The notes under the pieces were generated by a model that saw only the letters and a list, made by a program, of their open reading frames with translations, ran no database searches and had not been told where the DNA came from. A stretch of 64,000 nt of DNA from Pandoraea norimbergensis (GTDB lineage: Bacteria > Pseudomonadota > Gammaproteobacteria > Burkholderiales > Burkholderiaceae): contig NZ_CP013480.3 in NCBI RefSeq assembly GCF_001465545.3, forward strand, positions 806,001 to 870,000, given 5' to 3'. The first letter of the stretch is position 1. Every line of letters starts with the position of its first letter. This document shows, in pieces, positions 16,783 through 25,966 of this stretch. A program made the position numbers and the translations under genes.

Positions 16783-18090
16783 ATGAAAGAGACAGTCGAG
16801 TCAAAGGGGAAGGGGAGCCATGAGACGGCGCGCGCAGGGGGCCGGCCAACGGGGAGCCCCTCCGCGCTCGTGGCCGATCTTCGCCCCTCAAGTGCGGCCC
16901 ACAGCCAGCTTCGACAACTCATCGATGGCAGTGCGCGTGGCGCACCCGGGCGTACGTTGGCGGGGTTGATTGATGGCAGTTCCCGCACCGCCGCGCAGCG
17001 ACGTAGTGTTGCCCCCCGGCCTGTGGCGGCAACGACCAACGAGCCGATAGTGCAGCGGGTGATCAAAATCGCCGAAGACGAATACACGACGTACGGCGGC
17101 AAAGATACGACCAGTCTCGTCGAAGAGGTCGACGCGGATGACCGTTCCGAATCCTGGAAGCGAGGCTGGAAGTCGCATATCCGGGAAATGGCCGCTGAGA
17201 AAGACGGGTCCTACGACTACGGCAATCTCGAGGCGTTTATTGTCGCCCTCGGGGAAGAGTACGAAAAGGAAGGCGGGGACGAACTCTCGCGGCCAACGTT
17301 TCCGAAGCGAGCCTACACGCTAGCGAAAGGGACGGCCTCAGTGCAGAGCGGCAAGGACATGAGCGATATCAGCCTGAGCGATAACGATCTCGCGCTTCCT
17401 CACCGCATGCCGTTCGCAGACATTCGCAGAAGTGTGGTGTTGTTCGCCACCGGATTGGAGACCCCGTCCGATCTTATCCGTTGGACAGACCGACTCGTCA
17501 CCGCCACCGAGCAGCGAAAAGAAATCAATCTGAAAGCAGACGTCAAGGGTTTGCTGCCGAAAGGCTACGAAGAGATGGTCGACGAGCAGATCGCAGAATT
17601 CGAGGCCGAGCGCGCTCGTGTCGTCAAGATATGGGAGGCGCCGAAGTCGAAGAAGGACGTCGCGTTGGTGCGCACGTTGCTGGCAAAAGCGAACTCACTG
17701 CACGGCAACATTCCGGATCTTGGCAGTCATTCCACGAACAACATCCGCGTCAGCGATCGGCTGCACGCCCGCTTTGTAGATAACCAGATGAGCCCCGGAA
17801 CGAAGGCCGCATTCGCGATGTCACCCGGGCGCATCGGCAAGGGCGTTGCCACGACAAAAGACAAGAAGGGGATCGTGACTGTCGATAACAGAAGTGTTCC
17901 CGTCAGTCAGGTGAACACCCATCACGAACTCTCTGCGACCCAAATTCCGTCGAGTGACCTCAAGCCGCTAAAGCTCAAATTCTCGATCGATACCACTGAC
18001 GGATCGAAGGATGAATCGGAAGACGATTCGGGCGACGACCTTGACGATATGCCGGAATTGGTTTCCGGCGACGAGTCGGAAACCGATTAA
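16783..18090 (+). CDS. Orphan acidic protein with LIDGS repeats and VQRVI motif; possible injection-system cargo
   Basis: 435 residues from the ATG at 16783 (GGAGA about 10 nt upstream); an in-frame ATG at 16741 would add 14 Arg-rich residues. I do not recognise a catalytic domain. The N-terminal 90 residues are Ser/Ala/Arg-rich and contain two related units, QLRQLIDGSAR (43-52) and TLAGLIDGSSR (59-68), then AQRR and EPIVQRVI (88-94). From memory, short repeats of the LxxLIDxSxR...AQR...VQR type occur at the start of proteins linked to extracellular contractile injection systems or DUF4157. A central charged helical part has Trp-rich SESWKRGWKSH, and the last 35 residues are strongly acidic. 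No transport or secretion genes flank it. Confidence 0.6.
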   Translation: MKETVESKGKGSHETARAGGRPTGSPSALVADLRPSSAAHSQLRQLIDGSARGAPGRTLAGLIDGSSRTAAQRRSVAPRPVAATTNEPIVQRVIKIAEDEYTTYGGKDTTSLVEEVDADDRSESWKRGWKSHIREMAAEKDGSYDYGNLEAFIVALGEEYEKEGGDELSRPTFPKRAYTLAKGTASVQSGKDMSDISLSDNDLALPHRMPFADIRRSVVLFATGLETPSDLIRWTDRLVTATEQRKEINLKADVKGLLPKGYEEMVDEQIAEFEAERARVVKIWEAPKSKKDVALVRTLLAKANSLHGNIPDLGSHSTNNIRVSDRLHARFVDNQMSPGTKAAFAMSPGRIGKGVATTKDKKGIVTVDNRSVPVSQVNTHHELSATQIPSSDLKPLKLKFSIDTTDGSKDESEDDSGDDLDDMPELVSGDESETD

Positions 18091-18144
18091 AAGCACGGCA
18101 CATGTCGAAGAAGGTACAGCCGTTGCAGCGACGTTCCTATTGAC

Positions 18145-18459
18145 CTACCGTGTGATATCCGGGATTTCAATAGCCATCAGTGCCGAACTCAGCGACTTGC
18201 CGTGGGCGTCCAGCGCGAGCGAGCGCGTGACGCCTCCGCCCAGCGCGTTGCCCAGCACGAAGTTGAACGCAGCAATGCGCGGCAACTCGTAGCGAACCAC
18301 GTCGCCGAGCACGACGTCGCTCAGGAAGGCCTTCACGTAGGCCGGCGTGAGCGTGGCGCGCAGGTGCTCGTAGTGCTGCGCGTCGTAGCAGATGACAGAG
18401 ACGTTCAGCGTATTGCCCTTGTCGCCGGTGCGCGAGTGCGCCAGTTCACGTAGTTTCAT
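18145..18459 (-). CDS. AtuA-like C-terminal (ferredoxin-fold) domain protein, small subunit
   Basis: 104 residues from the ATG at 18457-18459, one base after the stop of the larger gene. A TTG in frame at 18474 would overlap it. The sequence KLRELAHSRTGDKGNTLNVSVICYD is the signature of the small domain that forms the C-terminus of AtuA-type proteins in other organisms. Here it is a separate subunit. AtuA proteins take part in acyclic terpene utilisation, but homologues occur in many CoA-dependent catabolic operons with unclear chemistry. Confidence 0.75.
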   Translation of the reverse strand: MKLRELAHSRTGDKGNTLNVSVICYDAQHYEHLRATLTPAYVKAFLSDVVLGDVVRYELPRIAAFNFVLGNALGGGVTRSLALDAHGKSLSSALMAIEIPDITR

Positions 18460-18460
18460 C

Positions 18461-19819
18461 TCAGGCCTCGACAAAGGAGAACGCCGGTGTCGCGTGTTCG
18501 CGCGGCAACAACACCGATTGCACGGCGAGGACTTCGCGCGTCGACTTGGTCACACCGCCGCCGCCCGCCGGGCCATTCGTGTACAACGTTTCCACCTCAT
18601 TGCCGATGCGCACGGCCTGTTCTGCCGACGTGGTGCGTCCCGTTACGCGCACCCGCACTTCGTAGGGTTCTGCATGATGGGAGCCCGCTGTTTCGCCGTG
18701 CAGGGCGTTCACGCCGATCAGGTCGAAGCGTAGTTCGCTCGTCTGCACGCCGGTCAATGCCAGTCGTTCGCGAACAATGTCGAGGGCGAGCCTCGCACGT
18801 GCTACAGCACCGGGGCCGGCATACGAAATCTGGCCTTCACCGATGAAACCGTCGGCATAGCCGACTGACACCTTCAGCGTCCCGGTGCGCGGCGTGCCGT
18901 GACCCCCGGTGACCCGCACGCGGTCCGTGGCTTCTTCCGTCACGACGACCTCGGAGAAGTCGGCAACGACGTCAGGTTGCAGATACCGGCGCGGATCGTG
19001 AATCTCGTACAGCAGTTGTTCCTTGCAAGTCGCAGGCGTCACCTGACCTCCTGATCCCGGCACCTTGGTGATAACCACCGAGCCGTCGGCAGACACTTCG
19101 CCAATCGGGAAACCGAGTCGCGAAAGATTCGGCACATCCTTGACGCCCGGGTCGGCAAAGTAGCCACCCGTCACTTGCCCCGCGCATTCCAGCAGATGGC
19201 CGACAACAGTGGCCTGTCCCAGTGTCTGCCAGTCATCCATGCGCCAGCCGAACGCATGAATCAGCGGTGCGGCAAAAAGCGATGGATCGGCGACGCGGCC
19301 GGTCAGCACGATATCGGCACCGGCGGCGAGCGCATCGACGATGCCCGCAGCGCCCAGATAGGCGTTCGCCGACACGATGCGATCTTGGTATGCCGCGACG
19401 GGCTCGCCGGATTCTTCAAAGGTCAAATCGCTGCGCAAGACCACGTCGAGCACGTCGTCGCCGGTGACGGCGGCGATCTTCACGTTGTCGAGTCCGAGCG
19501 AGCGGGCGATTTGTGCGGTCTTTTGTGCGGCCGCCAACGGATTGGCCGCGCCCATGTTCGAGATGATCCGCACGCCGTTGCGCATCGCAGCGGGCAGCAC
19601 CGCACGCATGCGCGCTTCGAGCAGTGGGTCGTAGCCTTGTTGCGGGTCGCGGCGCCGCGCCTGCTGCGCAATGGCAATCGTGCGTTCGGCGAGGCATTCG
19701 AAGACGAGGTAATCGAGCGCGCCATGTTCCGCGAGTTCGACCGCCGGTTCGATGCGGTCGCCGGAATATCCCGCGCCCGCGCCGATCCGGATGCGGCGAG
19801 TGTCTTGATGGGCTGTCAT
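18461..19819 (-). CDS. Acyclic terpene utilisation AtuA-like family protein, large subunit
   Basis: 452 residues from the ATG at 19817-19819. It has the DUF1446/AtuA layout: IRIGAGAGYSGDRIEPAVELAEHG at the N-terminus, then DYLVFECLAERTIA, IISNMGAANPLAAA, and the central LTGRVADPSLF. The ATG lies 26 bp after the CitM-type transporter stop. The small subunit follows almost without a gap, so the three genes form an operon. The role is probably hydration or activation of an organic acid brought in by the transporter (inference); AtuA enzymology is not settled. Confidence 0.78.
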   Translation of the reverse strand: MTAHQDTRRIRIGAGAGYSGDRIEPAVELAEHGALDYLVFECLAERTIAIAQQARRRDPQQGYDPLLEARMRAVLPAAMRNGVRIISNMGAANPLAAAQKTAQIARSLGLDNVKIAAVTGDDVLDVVLRSDLTFEESGEPVAAYQDRIVSANAYLGAAGIVDALAAGADIVLTGRVADPSLFAAPLIHAFGWRMDDWQTLGQATVVGHLLECAGQVTGGYFADPGVKDVPNLSRLGFPIGEVSADGSVVITKVPGSGGQVTPATCKEQLLYEIHDPRRYLQPDVVADFSEVVVTEEATDRVRVTGGHGTPRTGTLKVSVGYADGFIGEGQISYAGPGAVARARLALDIVRERLALTGVQTSELRFDLIGVNALHGETAGSHHAEPYEVRVRVTGRTTSAEQAVRIGNEVETLYTNGPAGGGGVTKSTREVLAVQSVLLPREHATPAFSFVEA

Positions 19820-19844
19820 GCGAATAGCATCCGGTGATGACTGC

Positions 19845-21149
19845 TTAGATGGGAAAAACACCGAGGACGACGGCCGCGATCGTCATGACGATCGACGCAC
19901 CGAACAACAACGGGAACGTAAATTTCTGGTGATCGGCGAGGTCGATGCCGCACAAGCCCACGACGAGGAAGGTGGCCGGGGTGAGCGGGCTGACCGGGAA
20001 CCCGGTCGTCATCTGGCCGAGTAAGGCGGCCTGACCGACGTGCACCGCCGGCACACCCAGTTGACCGGCCACTTCGGCAATCACGGGCAACACACCGAAA
20101 TAGAACGAGTCGGGGTCGAACAGCATGCTCAGCGGCATCGACATCAGCCCGAGCGCGACGGGGATGTGCCCGGCCATTTCAGGCGGCACGAAGCCGACGG
20201 CGGCCTGCGCCATGGCCTTTAACATGCCGCTGCCCTGCATCACGCCGGTAAAGACGCCCGCGGCCAGCAGCACGCCGGCCATCATCAGCGCGGCGCGCGC
20301 ATGGGCGTCGATGCGCTTGCGCTGCATGTCGACGTTCGGGTAGTTCACCATCAGCGCGATACACAGGCCGACCATGAACATGATCGCCGGCGGAATCTTC
20401 TCGCCCATGACGACCATGGTGCCGAGCACGATCAGCGTAAGCACGATGTTGAACCAGAAATTCTTCGGGCGACGCAGCGCCTGCTCCTCTGGGGTGAGTT
20501 CGCGCTTGGGTACTGGCACCGAAGCACCTCCGCCGGTCAGACCCAGACGCTTCTCCTCGCGGCGGCCCAGCCAGTACGCCATGCCAAACACGAACACGAG
20601 TCCCACCGCCTGCACGGGAATCAACGGATTGAACAGACTCGACACGGGCAGATGCAGCGATGCCGACGCGCGAATCATCGGCCCGGTCCACGGCAGGAAG
20701 TTGATGCCCGCGGCCATCGATACGGCGGCGGCCAGCACGCGCCGGTCCATGCCGAGGCGATCGTAGAGCGGCAGCATCGCGGGGATGGTGACGAGGAAGC
20801 AGACCGCACCCGAACCGTCGAGGTGAATCAGCAGCGCCAGCAACGTCGTACCCACGACGATGCGGCTGGGGCGTGTGCCCACGGCGCGCAGAATGCGGTC
20901 GATGATCGGGTCGAGCGTGCCCGCGTCGGTGATCGTGCCGAAATAAAGAATAGCGAAGACGAACATGCCCACGACCGGTGCCAGGCTCTTGAGCCCGTCG
21001 ATCACGAACTTGCTGGTCTGAAAGCCGAATCCGCCGATGAGCGACGCGGCGATCGGCACGATGATGAGCGCTACGAGCGGCGACATCCGCTTCGAGAGAA
21101 TCGCGCCGAGCAGCACGACGATGGTCGCCAGCCCCAGTAATGGCAGCAT
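19845..21149 (-). CDS. CitMHS family citrate-Mg2+:H+ symporter-like transporter
   Basis: 434 residues with about 11-12 hydrophobic segments. Family features include HLDGSGAVCFLVTIPAMLPLYDRLGM in the N-terminal half and AALLGQMTTGFPVSPLTPATFLVVGL in the C-terminal half, both seen in CitM/CitH carriers of metal-citrate complexes. It heads a leftward operon with the two AtuA-like genes and is divergent from a LysR gene. The substrate could be citrate or another di/tricarboxylate complexed with a metal. Confidence 0.82.
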   Translation of the reverse strand: MLPLLGLATIVVLLGAILSKRMSPLVALIIVPIAASLIGGFGFQTSKFVIDGLKSLAPVVGMFVFAILYFGTITDAGTLDPIIDRILRAVGTRPSRIVVGTTLLALLIHLDGSGAVCFLVTIPAMLPLYDRLGMDRRVLAAAVSMAAGINFLPWTGPMIRASASLHLPVSSLFNPLIPVQAVGLVFVFGMAYWLGRREEKRLGLTGGGASVPVPKRELTPEEQALRRPKNFWFNIVLTLIVLGTMVVMGEKIPPAIMFMVGLCIALMVNYPNVDMQRKRIDAHARAALMMAGVLLAAGVFTGVMQGSGMLKAMAQAAVGFVPPEMAGHIPVALGLMSMPLSMLFDPDSFYFGVLPVIAEVAGQLGVPAVHVGQAALLGQMTTGFPVSPLTPATFLVVGLCGIDLADHQKFTFPLLFGASIVMTIAAVVLGVFPI

Positions 21150-21207
21150 GTGCTTGTCTCCAAATATTGTCTTTTAATGCGATGGAGCGTAAGTTCGGGG
21201 CTGTGAT

Positions 21208-21226
21208 AAATCAATTGAAATGATTT
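21208..21226. promoter_or_regulatory. LTTR box between CitM operon and LysR
   Basis: AAATCA-N7-TGATTT has perfect 6-bp arms with T-N11-A spacing around position 21217. It lies about 24 bp before the LysR ATG and 58 bp before the CitM start, in an AT-rich divergent promoter. Confidence 0.75.
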
Positions 21227-21249
21227 GATTGCAGTCATTACAAACCATA

Positions 21250-22143
21250 ATGGATCTGAACCTTCGGGATATTCGCGCTTTTATCGCGGTTGCACAGACC
21301 GGCAGCTTCACGCGGGCGGCGACGCGGCTGCACTTGTCGCAACCAGCACTGACCGTGCAGATCCGGCGGCTGGAAGAGACGGTGGGTGTGCGGCTCTTCG
21401 ATCGCAATAGTCGCAACGTCGCGCTCACCCCGACCGGTCGCGACCTGCTGCCGCTGTTGCAGAAGTCGCTGCAAGACATGGAGCAGGTGCTGGTCGACGC
21501 GCGCTCGCTGGGCGACGGATCAACCGGTACGGTGCGCATCGCATGCTTGCCGACGTTCGCCGCGAGTGTGTTGCCGGAGCTGATTCAGGAAGTGAAGGCC
21601 GTCGTGCCGCGTGCCGGGTTTCATGTGCGCGACGCGGTCGCCGGTGTAGTGAATACACTGGTGCGCAATGAAGACGTCGATATCGGCCTGACGGGGGGGG
21701 AGTTGAATGACCCCGCGTTTGACGTGTTGCACGCGGGCGGCGATCGACTGGTGGCCGTGTTGCCGCAACAGCATTCGCTGGCACGTCGCAGGCGCATCAC
21801 GTTGGCCGATCTCGCAGGCGAACCGCTCGTGTTGACATCGCAAGGTACGAGTGTGCGGGCGGTGGTCGACAGCGCTTTCGCCAATGCCGGTCACACGCCG
21901 GAGATTGCCTGCGAAGCGACTTATATGATGACGGCCGTCGCGATGGTGCGTGCGGGACTGGGTGTGACGATCCTGCCCGCGTCGGCACGTGAGGTGAGGG
22001 CCGAGCCTGAGTTGCGCGTGAAGGCGATTGACGATCCCGCGTTCCTGCGTCCCATTGCACTGATCAAGAAACGCGGACGCACGCTGCCGCCGGTGGCGGA
22101 CACCTTCGTCGCCATGATGATCGATCGGCTTTCGTCGGTCTAA
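21250..22143 (+). CDS. LysR-family transcriptional regulator of the CitM/AtuA operon
   Basis: 297 residues from the ATG at 21250; a TTG seven codons upstream is possible but less likely. The helix-turn-helix contains GSFTRAATRLHLSQPALTVQIRRLE. The effector domain is complete. A run of eight G at 21693-21700 encodes the TGGE region without breaking the frame. It is divergent from the CitM-type transporter with a T-N11-A dyad between, and therefore probably regulates that operon in response to the transported acid. Confidence 0.88.
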   Translation: MDLNLRDIRAFIAVAQTGSFTRAATRLHLSQPALTVQIRRLEETVGVRLFDRNSRNVALTPTGRDLLPLLQKSLQDMEQVLVDARSLGDGSTGTVRIACLPTFAASVLPELIQEVKAVVPRAGFHVRDAVAGVVNTLVRNEDVDIGLTGGELNDPAFDVLHAGGDRLVAVLPQQHSLARRRRITLADLAGEPLVLTSQGTSVRAVVDSAFANAGHTPEIACEATYMMTAVAMVRAGLGVTILPASAREVRAEPELRVKAIDDPAFLRPIALIKKRGRTLPPVADTFVAMMIDRLSSV

Positions 22144-22170
22144 GTGGCGCGCCTGACCGAAGAGGCGTGT

Positions 22171-22767
22171 TCAGAAGCGTCGTCGCACGTAGACGGTCGC
22201 ACCGGTCTCGTGCGAACGGAACAGCGCAACACGCGCGCTGGCCGAGACGACCCAGTCGTCCGTACGGACCTGCAAGCCGCGCTGAGGTTGCGAGCCGAGC
22301 TTCGAATCTTCGTTGTTCCATTGAACGATGGAGACTTGCGCAACCGATGACGGAAGCCCGCGAAGCGCGCTTGTTCCGGTGGATCCCGTCGCTTGCCCGG
22401 GAGGTTGTCCCGGCGATGCGGCGGCGCTCCCTGTGAGGTGACGCACGTCGTAGCTGGGCGGCACGATATAGGCACTGTCGACGGTGTCGTCGATGCGCGC
22501 GACTGACGGCGTGAAGGGGAATAGTGCAGGACCCTCGTTCGAGGCGGTGGGCGCCGGAGGCTGAGGCGTCGTCTCGAAGCGGTGGAGGAAGTGGCGAGGC
22601 TCGGGAGCCAACGCAGCGGTCTCCGGCGGCATCGAGGCGATAGGGGCAATGTTTGCCACCATCATCCCTTCGGATGAGTCTGTGCCGGGTCCGCCCGCGA
22701 ATGCGAATCCGCCGAGCGAAAAGAGCATTGCGCCGACAATCGTTTCGTTTAGGCACGTCATGGACAT
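22171..22767 (-). CDS. Secreted hypothetical protein
   Basis: 198 residues. A signal sequence is visible (hydrophobic stretch VGAMLFSLGGFAFA followed by GG). The body is rich in Pro/Ala/Ser and lacks a domain I recognise. The conserved-looking part is at the C-terminus: VSIVQWNNEDSKLG followed by WVVSASARVALFRS and a final YVRRRF, which suggests two short beta strands and possibly surface attachment. The 253 bp upstream is AT-richer than its surroundings and should contain the promoter. Confidence 0.5.
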   Translation of the reverse strand: MSMTCLNETIVGAMLFSLGGFAFAGGPGTDSSEGMMVANIAPIASMPPETAALAPEPRHFLHRFETTPQPPAPTASNEGPALFPFTPSVARIDDTVDSAYIVPPSYDVRHLTGSAAASPGQPPGQATGSTGTSALRGLPSSVAQVSIVQWNNEDSKLGSQPQRGLQVRTDDWVVSASARVALFRSHETGATVYVRRRF

Positions 22768-23020
22768 GCCTCCCCTGGAGCGGTTGAAACGTCACGTGAG
22801 GGCCCCTGCTTCCTGACTGACCGCCCTTGCGAGCGAGCGTCCGGATGTTTTGCTTCGTATCAGTGCTTATCTTGTGGACTGCACGTACAAATTGTAGTCA
22901 GCCAATCGCGCTTCGCCACCCCAATTTGTGCTGATGCCGTGGCTCGCTATCCGGGCGTTCCGTCGCCAGCCCCGTGGCATCTGCCTCCGACGCGAGGCGC
23001 GGGATTAGGAGTGCGGGAAT

Positions 23021-25357
23021 TTACTGATGCGGCGCACCGTCCTCGAACGCCACCATGCTGCGCTGCGGGTTGGCGATACGGATGCCTTGCTCGCGAAAGC
23101 GCTCGGCAATGCGACGGTTGAATTCGCGTTGCACACCCCAGCGCGTTGTGTCGGTGCACTGCATTTGTCCGCTGAGCGCGATGGCTGCCCCGTCGACCTG
23201 ATCGACGCCCCAGTAGCTGAAGTCCGACTTGATGCCGTCGCGGTACGCGGGATCCTCTCGCAGTGCAGCACCAATTTCCTTGAGCGTGGCCACCGCGCGG
23301 TCGATGTCTTCTCCGTAGGCAATGCTAACTTTCACCGCGGCATTGCCCAGCCCGCGATTCGTATTGTTGACGGTGGTCACCGAGCTGAACGGTACGGTGT
23401 ACAGCGAACCGTCGCTCGCGCGCAGCCGGACCGTGCGGATCGACAGATATTCCACGGTGCCCGAGACGCCTGCGAGGGTGACCCAGTCGCCGACCTGTAA
23501 TGCGTTTTCCATCAGCAGGAAGATGCCGGTGATGAAGTCCTGCACCAGCTTCTGCGAGCCGAAGCCGAGTGCGACGCCGAAGATGCTGGCACCGGCGAGC
23601 AGGGGGCCGATGTTCACGCCGATTTCGCTCATGCCCGTGAGGATGACCACGAGCGCAATGCACGAGAAGAGCAACGCACGCAGCATCGGCAACAACGTGC
23701 GCAGGCGCGCGGCGCGCATCACGTCGCCCTGATGCGTCCATTGCTGAAGACGCCGCTCGATGGCGATGTTCGCGGCTTCCCACACGACGAGTGCGATGGC
23801 GGCAGCCACCGCGATCGTGATCAGCGCCGAGGCCAGGCGATGGCCGATGGTGCTCGATTCAAAGGTCTGCCAGACCGGCACGCCCCAGACCTGCAATAAC
23901 AGCGCCACACTGATGATGCCGACAATGACCGAGATGACGCCCCGGACCAGCGGGTAATAGCGGTAGGCGTGACGGTGGACGAGCGTGCGGTCTTCGTCAC
24001 GTCGCTCGAACGTGCGTGAGAGCGCACCGAACAGGACGATGGACAGCAGTCGCATGCCGATGATGACGGCAAGCGTGCGGCCGCCCAGCGTGATCAACAC
24101 GCGATAGCCGTTGTGCACGTCGAGCGCCCAGATGAACCAGAGCGCCATCACGACGAAGATCGACGCCGGTGCCCACGCGCTCGCCAGCGTGCCGCCGACC
24201 ATGGCGAGTGACGGATGCTTTGCGCAATAAGTACGAATGCGTGTTGCGACGGGGCGCGCACATTGAATGATGAGCACCGACACGAGCAGGTGGCCGATCA
24301 GGGCGACGGTCTTGAGCAACGCCACATGGCCCGCATCGCTGAGACCGAAGTTGGCGGCAATTTCCACCAAGGCCGTGCAGACACCGACCACCAACGCGAT
24401 ACGCATGATCCATCGTTGTGCGAAGGCGGCCCCGGTGTCGCCGATGTGCAGCAGCCGGAGTTGCGGCGCATCGGGCTGGAAGAACAACCGGCTGACGAGC
24501 GTGACCAGCCGGCAGATCACGTAGATATCGATGAGCGAGCCGAGCGCCGCTTCCACTGGCGTTCCGTCGACGACCAGCAACGACATCATCAGGCTGGCGA
24601 CGCCCGCGAAGACGAGCAGTGGCAACATGCGTAGCAGCAGCGTGACGAACGCGCGTGGCATGCGCCCGAGCAGGTTCTTATGTTGCTGCGCGTGGCCCTG
24701 TCCTCGTGACTCCGGGCTCTCGGTCGCAGGTGATGTGTCCGATGGTGTCGCGCAATCGTGGCGCGCGGCCAGCTCGTTCAGCAGACGGCGCAACAACCGC
24801 CTTGCGATCCATTCGATCGCGAACGCGGGTAACAGCACCGAGAGAATGATCAGCACGGCATGCAGGAGGTCGGCGCGCGCGTCAGCGTGCCCCACGGTAT
24901 CGCGCCACCAGCCGTTGACGGAACCGACGTCGAGCAGCGAGTGCAACGACTCGCGCAACCCGGCGCCGATTTGCGTTGCCCAGCGGGACCCCTGATGCAC
25001 CAGCATCGACGCCAGTCCATTCGATTGCAAGGCGATTGGCGCAGCGGTGGCAGACGCAGATGACGCAGCGGCGGGGGCGCTCGCCGCTGCGGGCGGAGCG
25101 CTCAAGGCACCGACGGCCGCAATGGCCCGCAGCGTCGTTTCCACCCTCGTGCGATCTTGCGGATTTTCCAGCACGGAGAGCGCCTGTTGCGCCTGTTGCG
25201 CCTGTTGCGGCGTCAGCGCGGGTGCCGTGTTGACTTGCGCAGCCGACGCGGGCTGGGGCGCCGTAGGCGCGCTTGCCGGTAAGAGTGTGACGGGCGCGGC
25301 CGCATGTGCAGTCGTGACGAAGAGAGTAAGCAGCCAGCCGAAAAAGACGTGTCGCAT
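23021..25357 (-). CDS. Large MscS-family mechanosensitive channel (YbiO/MscM-like)
   Basis: 778 residues. A signal peptide ends near AHAAAP. A Gln-rich, Ala-rich periplasmic region follows (a 9-bp coding repeat gives QAQQAQQA near residue 55), then about ten membrane segments. The channel core lies at about 600-760: a Gly/Ala-rich pore helix, LLAGASIFGVALGFGSQKLVQDFITG, then the MscS beta domain GDWVTLAGVSGTVEYLSIRTVRLRASDGS with VPFSSV. Large multi-TM relatives such as E. coli YbiO gate osmolyte release on hypo-osmotic shock. It stands alone on the minus strand. Confidence 0.88.
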   Translation of the reverse strand: MRHVFFGWLLTLFVTTAHAAAPVTLLPASAPTAPQPASAAQVNTAPALTPQQAQQAQQALSVLENPQDRTRVETTLRAIAAVGALSAPPAAASAPAAASSASATAAPIALQSNGLASMLVHQGSRWATQIGAGLRESLHSLLDVGSVNGWWRDTVGHADARADLLHAVLIILSVLLPAFAIEWIARRLLRRLLNELAARHDCATPSDTSPATESPESRGQGHAQQHKNLLGRMPRAFVTLLLRMLPLLVFAGVASLMMSLLVVDGTPVEAALGSLIDIYVICRLVTLVSRLFFQPDAPQLRLLHIGDTGAAFAQRWIMRIALVVGVCTALVEIAANFGLSDAGHVALLKTVALIGHLLVSVLIIQCARPVATRIRTYCAKHPSLAMVGGTLASAWAPASIFVVMALWFIWALDVHNGYRVLITLGGRTLAVIIGMRLLSIVLFGALSRTFERRDEDRTLVHRHAYRYYPLVRGVISVIVGIISVALLLQVWGVPVWQTFESSTIGHRLASALITIAVAAAIALVVWEAANIAIERRLQQWTHQGDVMRAARLRTLLPMLRALLFSCIALVVILTGMSEIGVNIGPLLAGASIFGVALGFGSQKLVQDFITGIFLLMENALQVGDWVTLAGVSGTVEYLSIRTVRLRASDGSLYTVPFSSVTTVNNTNRGLGNAAVKVSIAYGEDIDRAVATLKEIGAALREDPAYRDGIKSDFSYWGVDQVDGAAIALSGQMQCTDTTRWGVQREFNRRIAERFREQGIRIANPQRSMVAFEDGAPHQ

Positions 25358-25554
25358 TGGTTTGACAGAACGGGGGCACGCCGAAGCGCAAGCCCGTCAT
25401 AGGGGGCGATGGGCACAACTTAACATGACCACGACTTCTGCCAAATAGTTCGACGCTTAGCGCACGGTGGCGTACAGACGCCGCCTGCCAAGGCGGTCAG
25501 TATCGACGACATCAACGGTTGTCGATCTCGGCCGCCGGCACGCTGGAGAGCACT

Positions 25555-25827
25555 ATGGACAAATCAGGCAAACAACGCACCGGGCAGAAAAGGGACAAGC
25601 GAATGCTTGCGCCCCCCGGGCAAAAGAACAAGTTCCCCGAAAAGATGTGGTCGAATCAACATCCCCCGGAAATTACCCATTCGAAACTCGCCGGGAAGTC
25701 ACCCGCGACGCCACCCGTGCATGCCCACGACACACCGCCTCTGGACGCCGTTGGCGATCAGGCGGCACATGTCGACGACGGCAAGACGCGCTCACAGGAT
25801 CATCACAAGCAAAACCGTAAGCACTGA
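25555..25827 (+). CDS. Small hydrophilic hypothetical protein
   Basis: 90 residues from the ATG at 25555, with GGAGAG about 5 nt upstream. The N-terminal third is strongly basic (GKQRTGQKRDKRM, PPGQKNKFPEK), the middle is Pro/His-rich, and there is no membrane segment or recognised domain. It lies on the plus strand between the MscS gene and a tiny hydrophobic frame that follows 43 bp downstream. Its reality rests on the ribosome-binding site and biased composition only. Confidence 0.4.
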   Translation: MDKSGKQRTGQKRDKRMLAPPGQKNKFPEKMWSNQHPPEITHSKLAGKSPATPPVHAHDTPPLDAVGDQAAHVDDGKTRSQDHHKQNRKH

Positions 25828-25870
25828 CAACGAACGGTTGCCTTTGCAGGTATCGTTCGGCGAGGTCGTC

Positions 25871-25936
25871 ATGTCTTACGAAACGCTGTTGTTCATCACA
25901 CTCATGCTGATTACCGTATCGGCGCAATTCATCTGA
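25871..25936 (+). CDS. Tiny membrane peptide candidate, 21 residues
   Basis: An ATG at 25871, preceded by GAGG about 5 nt upstream, opens a 21-codon frame that ends with TGA. The peptide begins MSYETLLFIT and continues as one hydrophobic stretch long enough for a single transmembrane helix. It resembles the small single-span stress proteins seen in enterobacteria only in general shape. It follows the 90-residue small gene with a 43-bp spacer. Confidence 0.35.
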   Translation: MSYETLLFITLMLITVSAQFI

Positions 25937-25966
25937 CGTTCGCAGGCTCAAGCAGGTTGTCCACCC

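Noticed and set aside
15849..17102. 417-residue minus-strand frame across ATPase, RidA and the orphan gene
   Set aside because: It overlaps three better supported genes on the other strand.
21693..21700. Second G8 tract, inside a LysR gene
   Set aside because: The LysR frame is intact across it (TGGE region). It is a slippage risk but shows no frameshift here.
25180..25212. 9-bp repeat in the large MscS gene as a mobile or regulatory repeat
   Set aside because: It is in frame and simply encodes a Gln/Ala-rich linker (QAQQAQQA).
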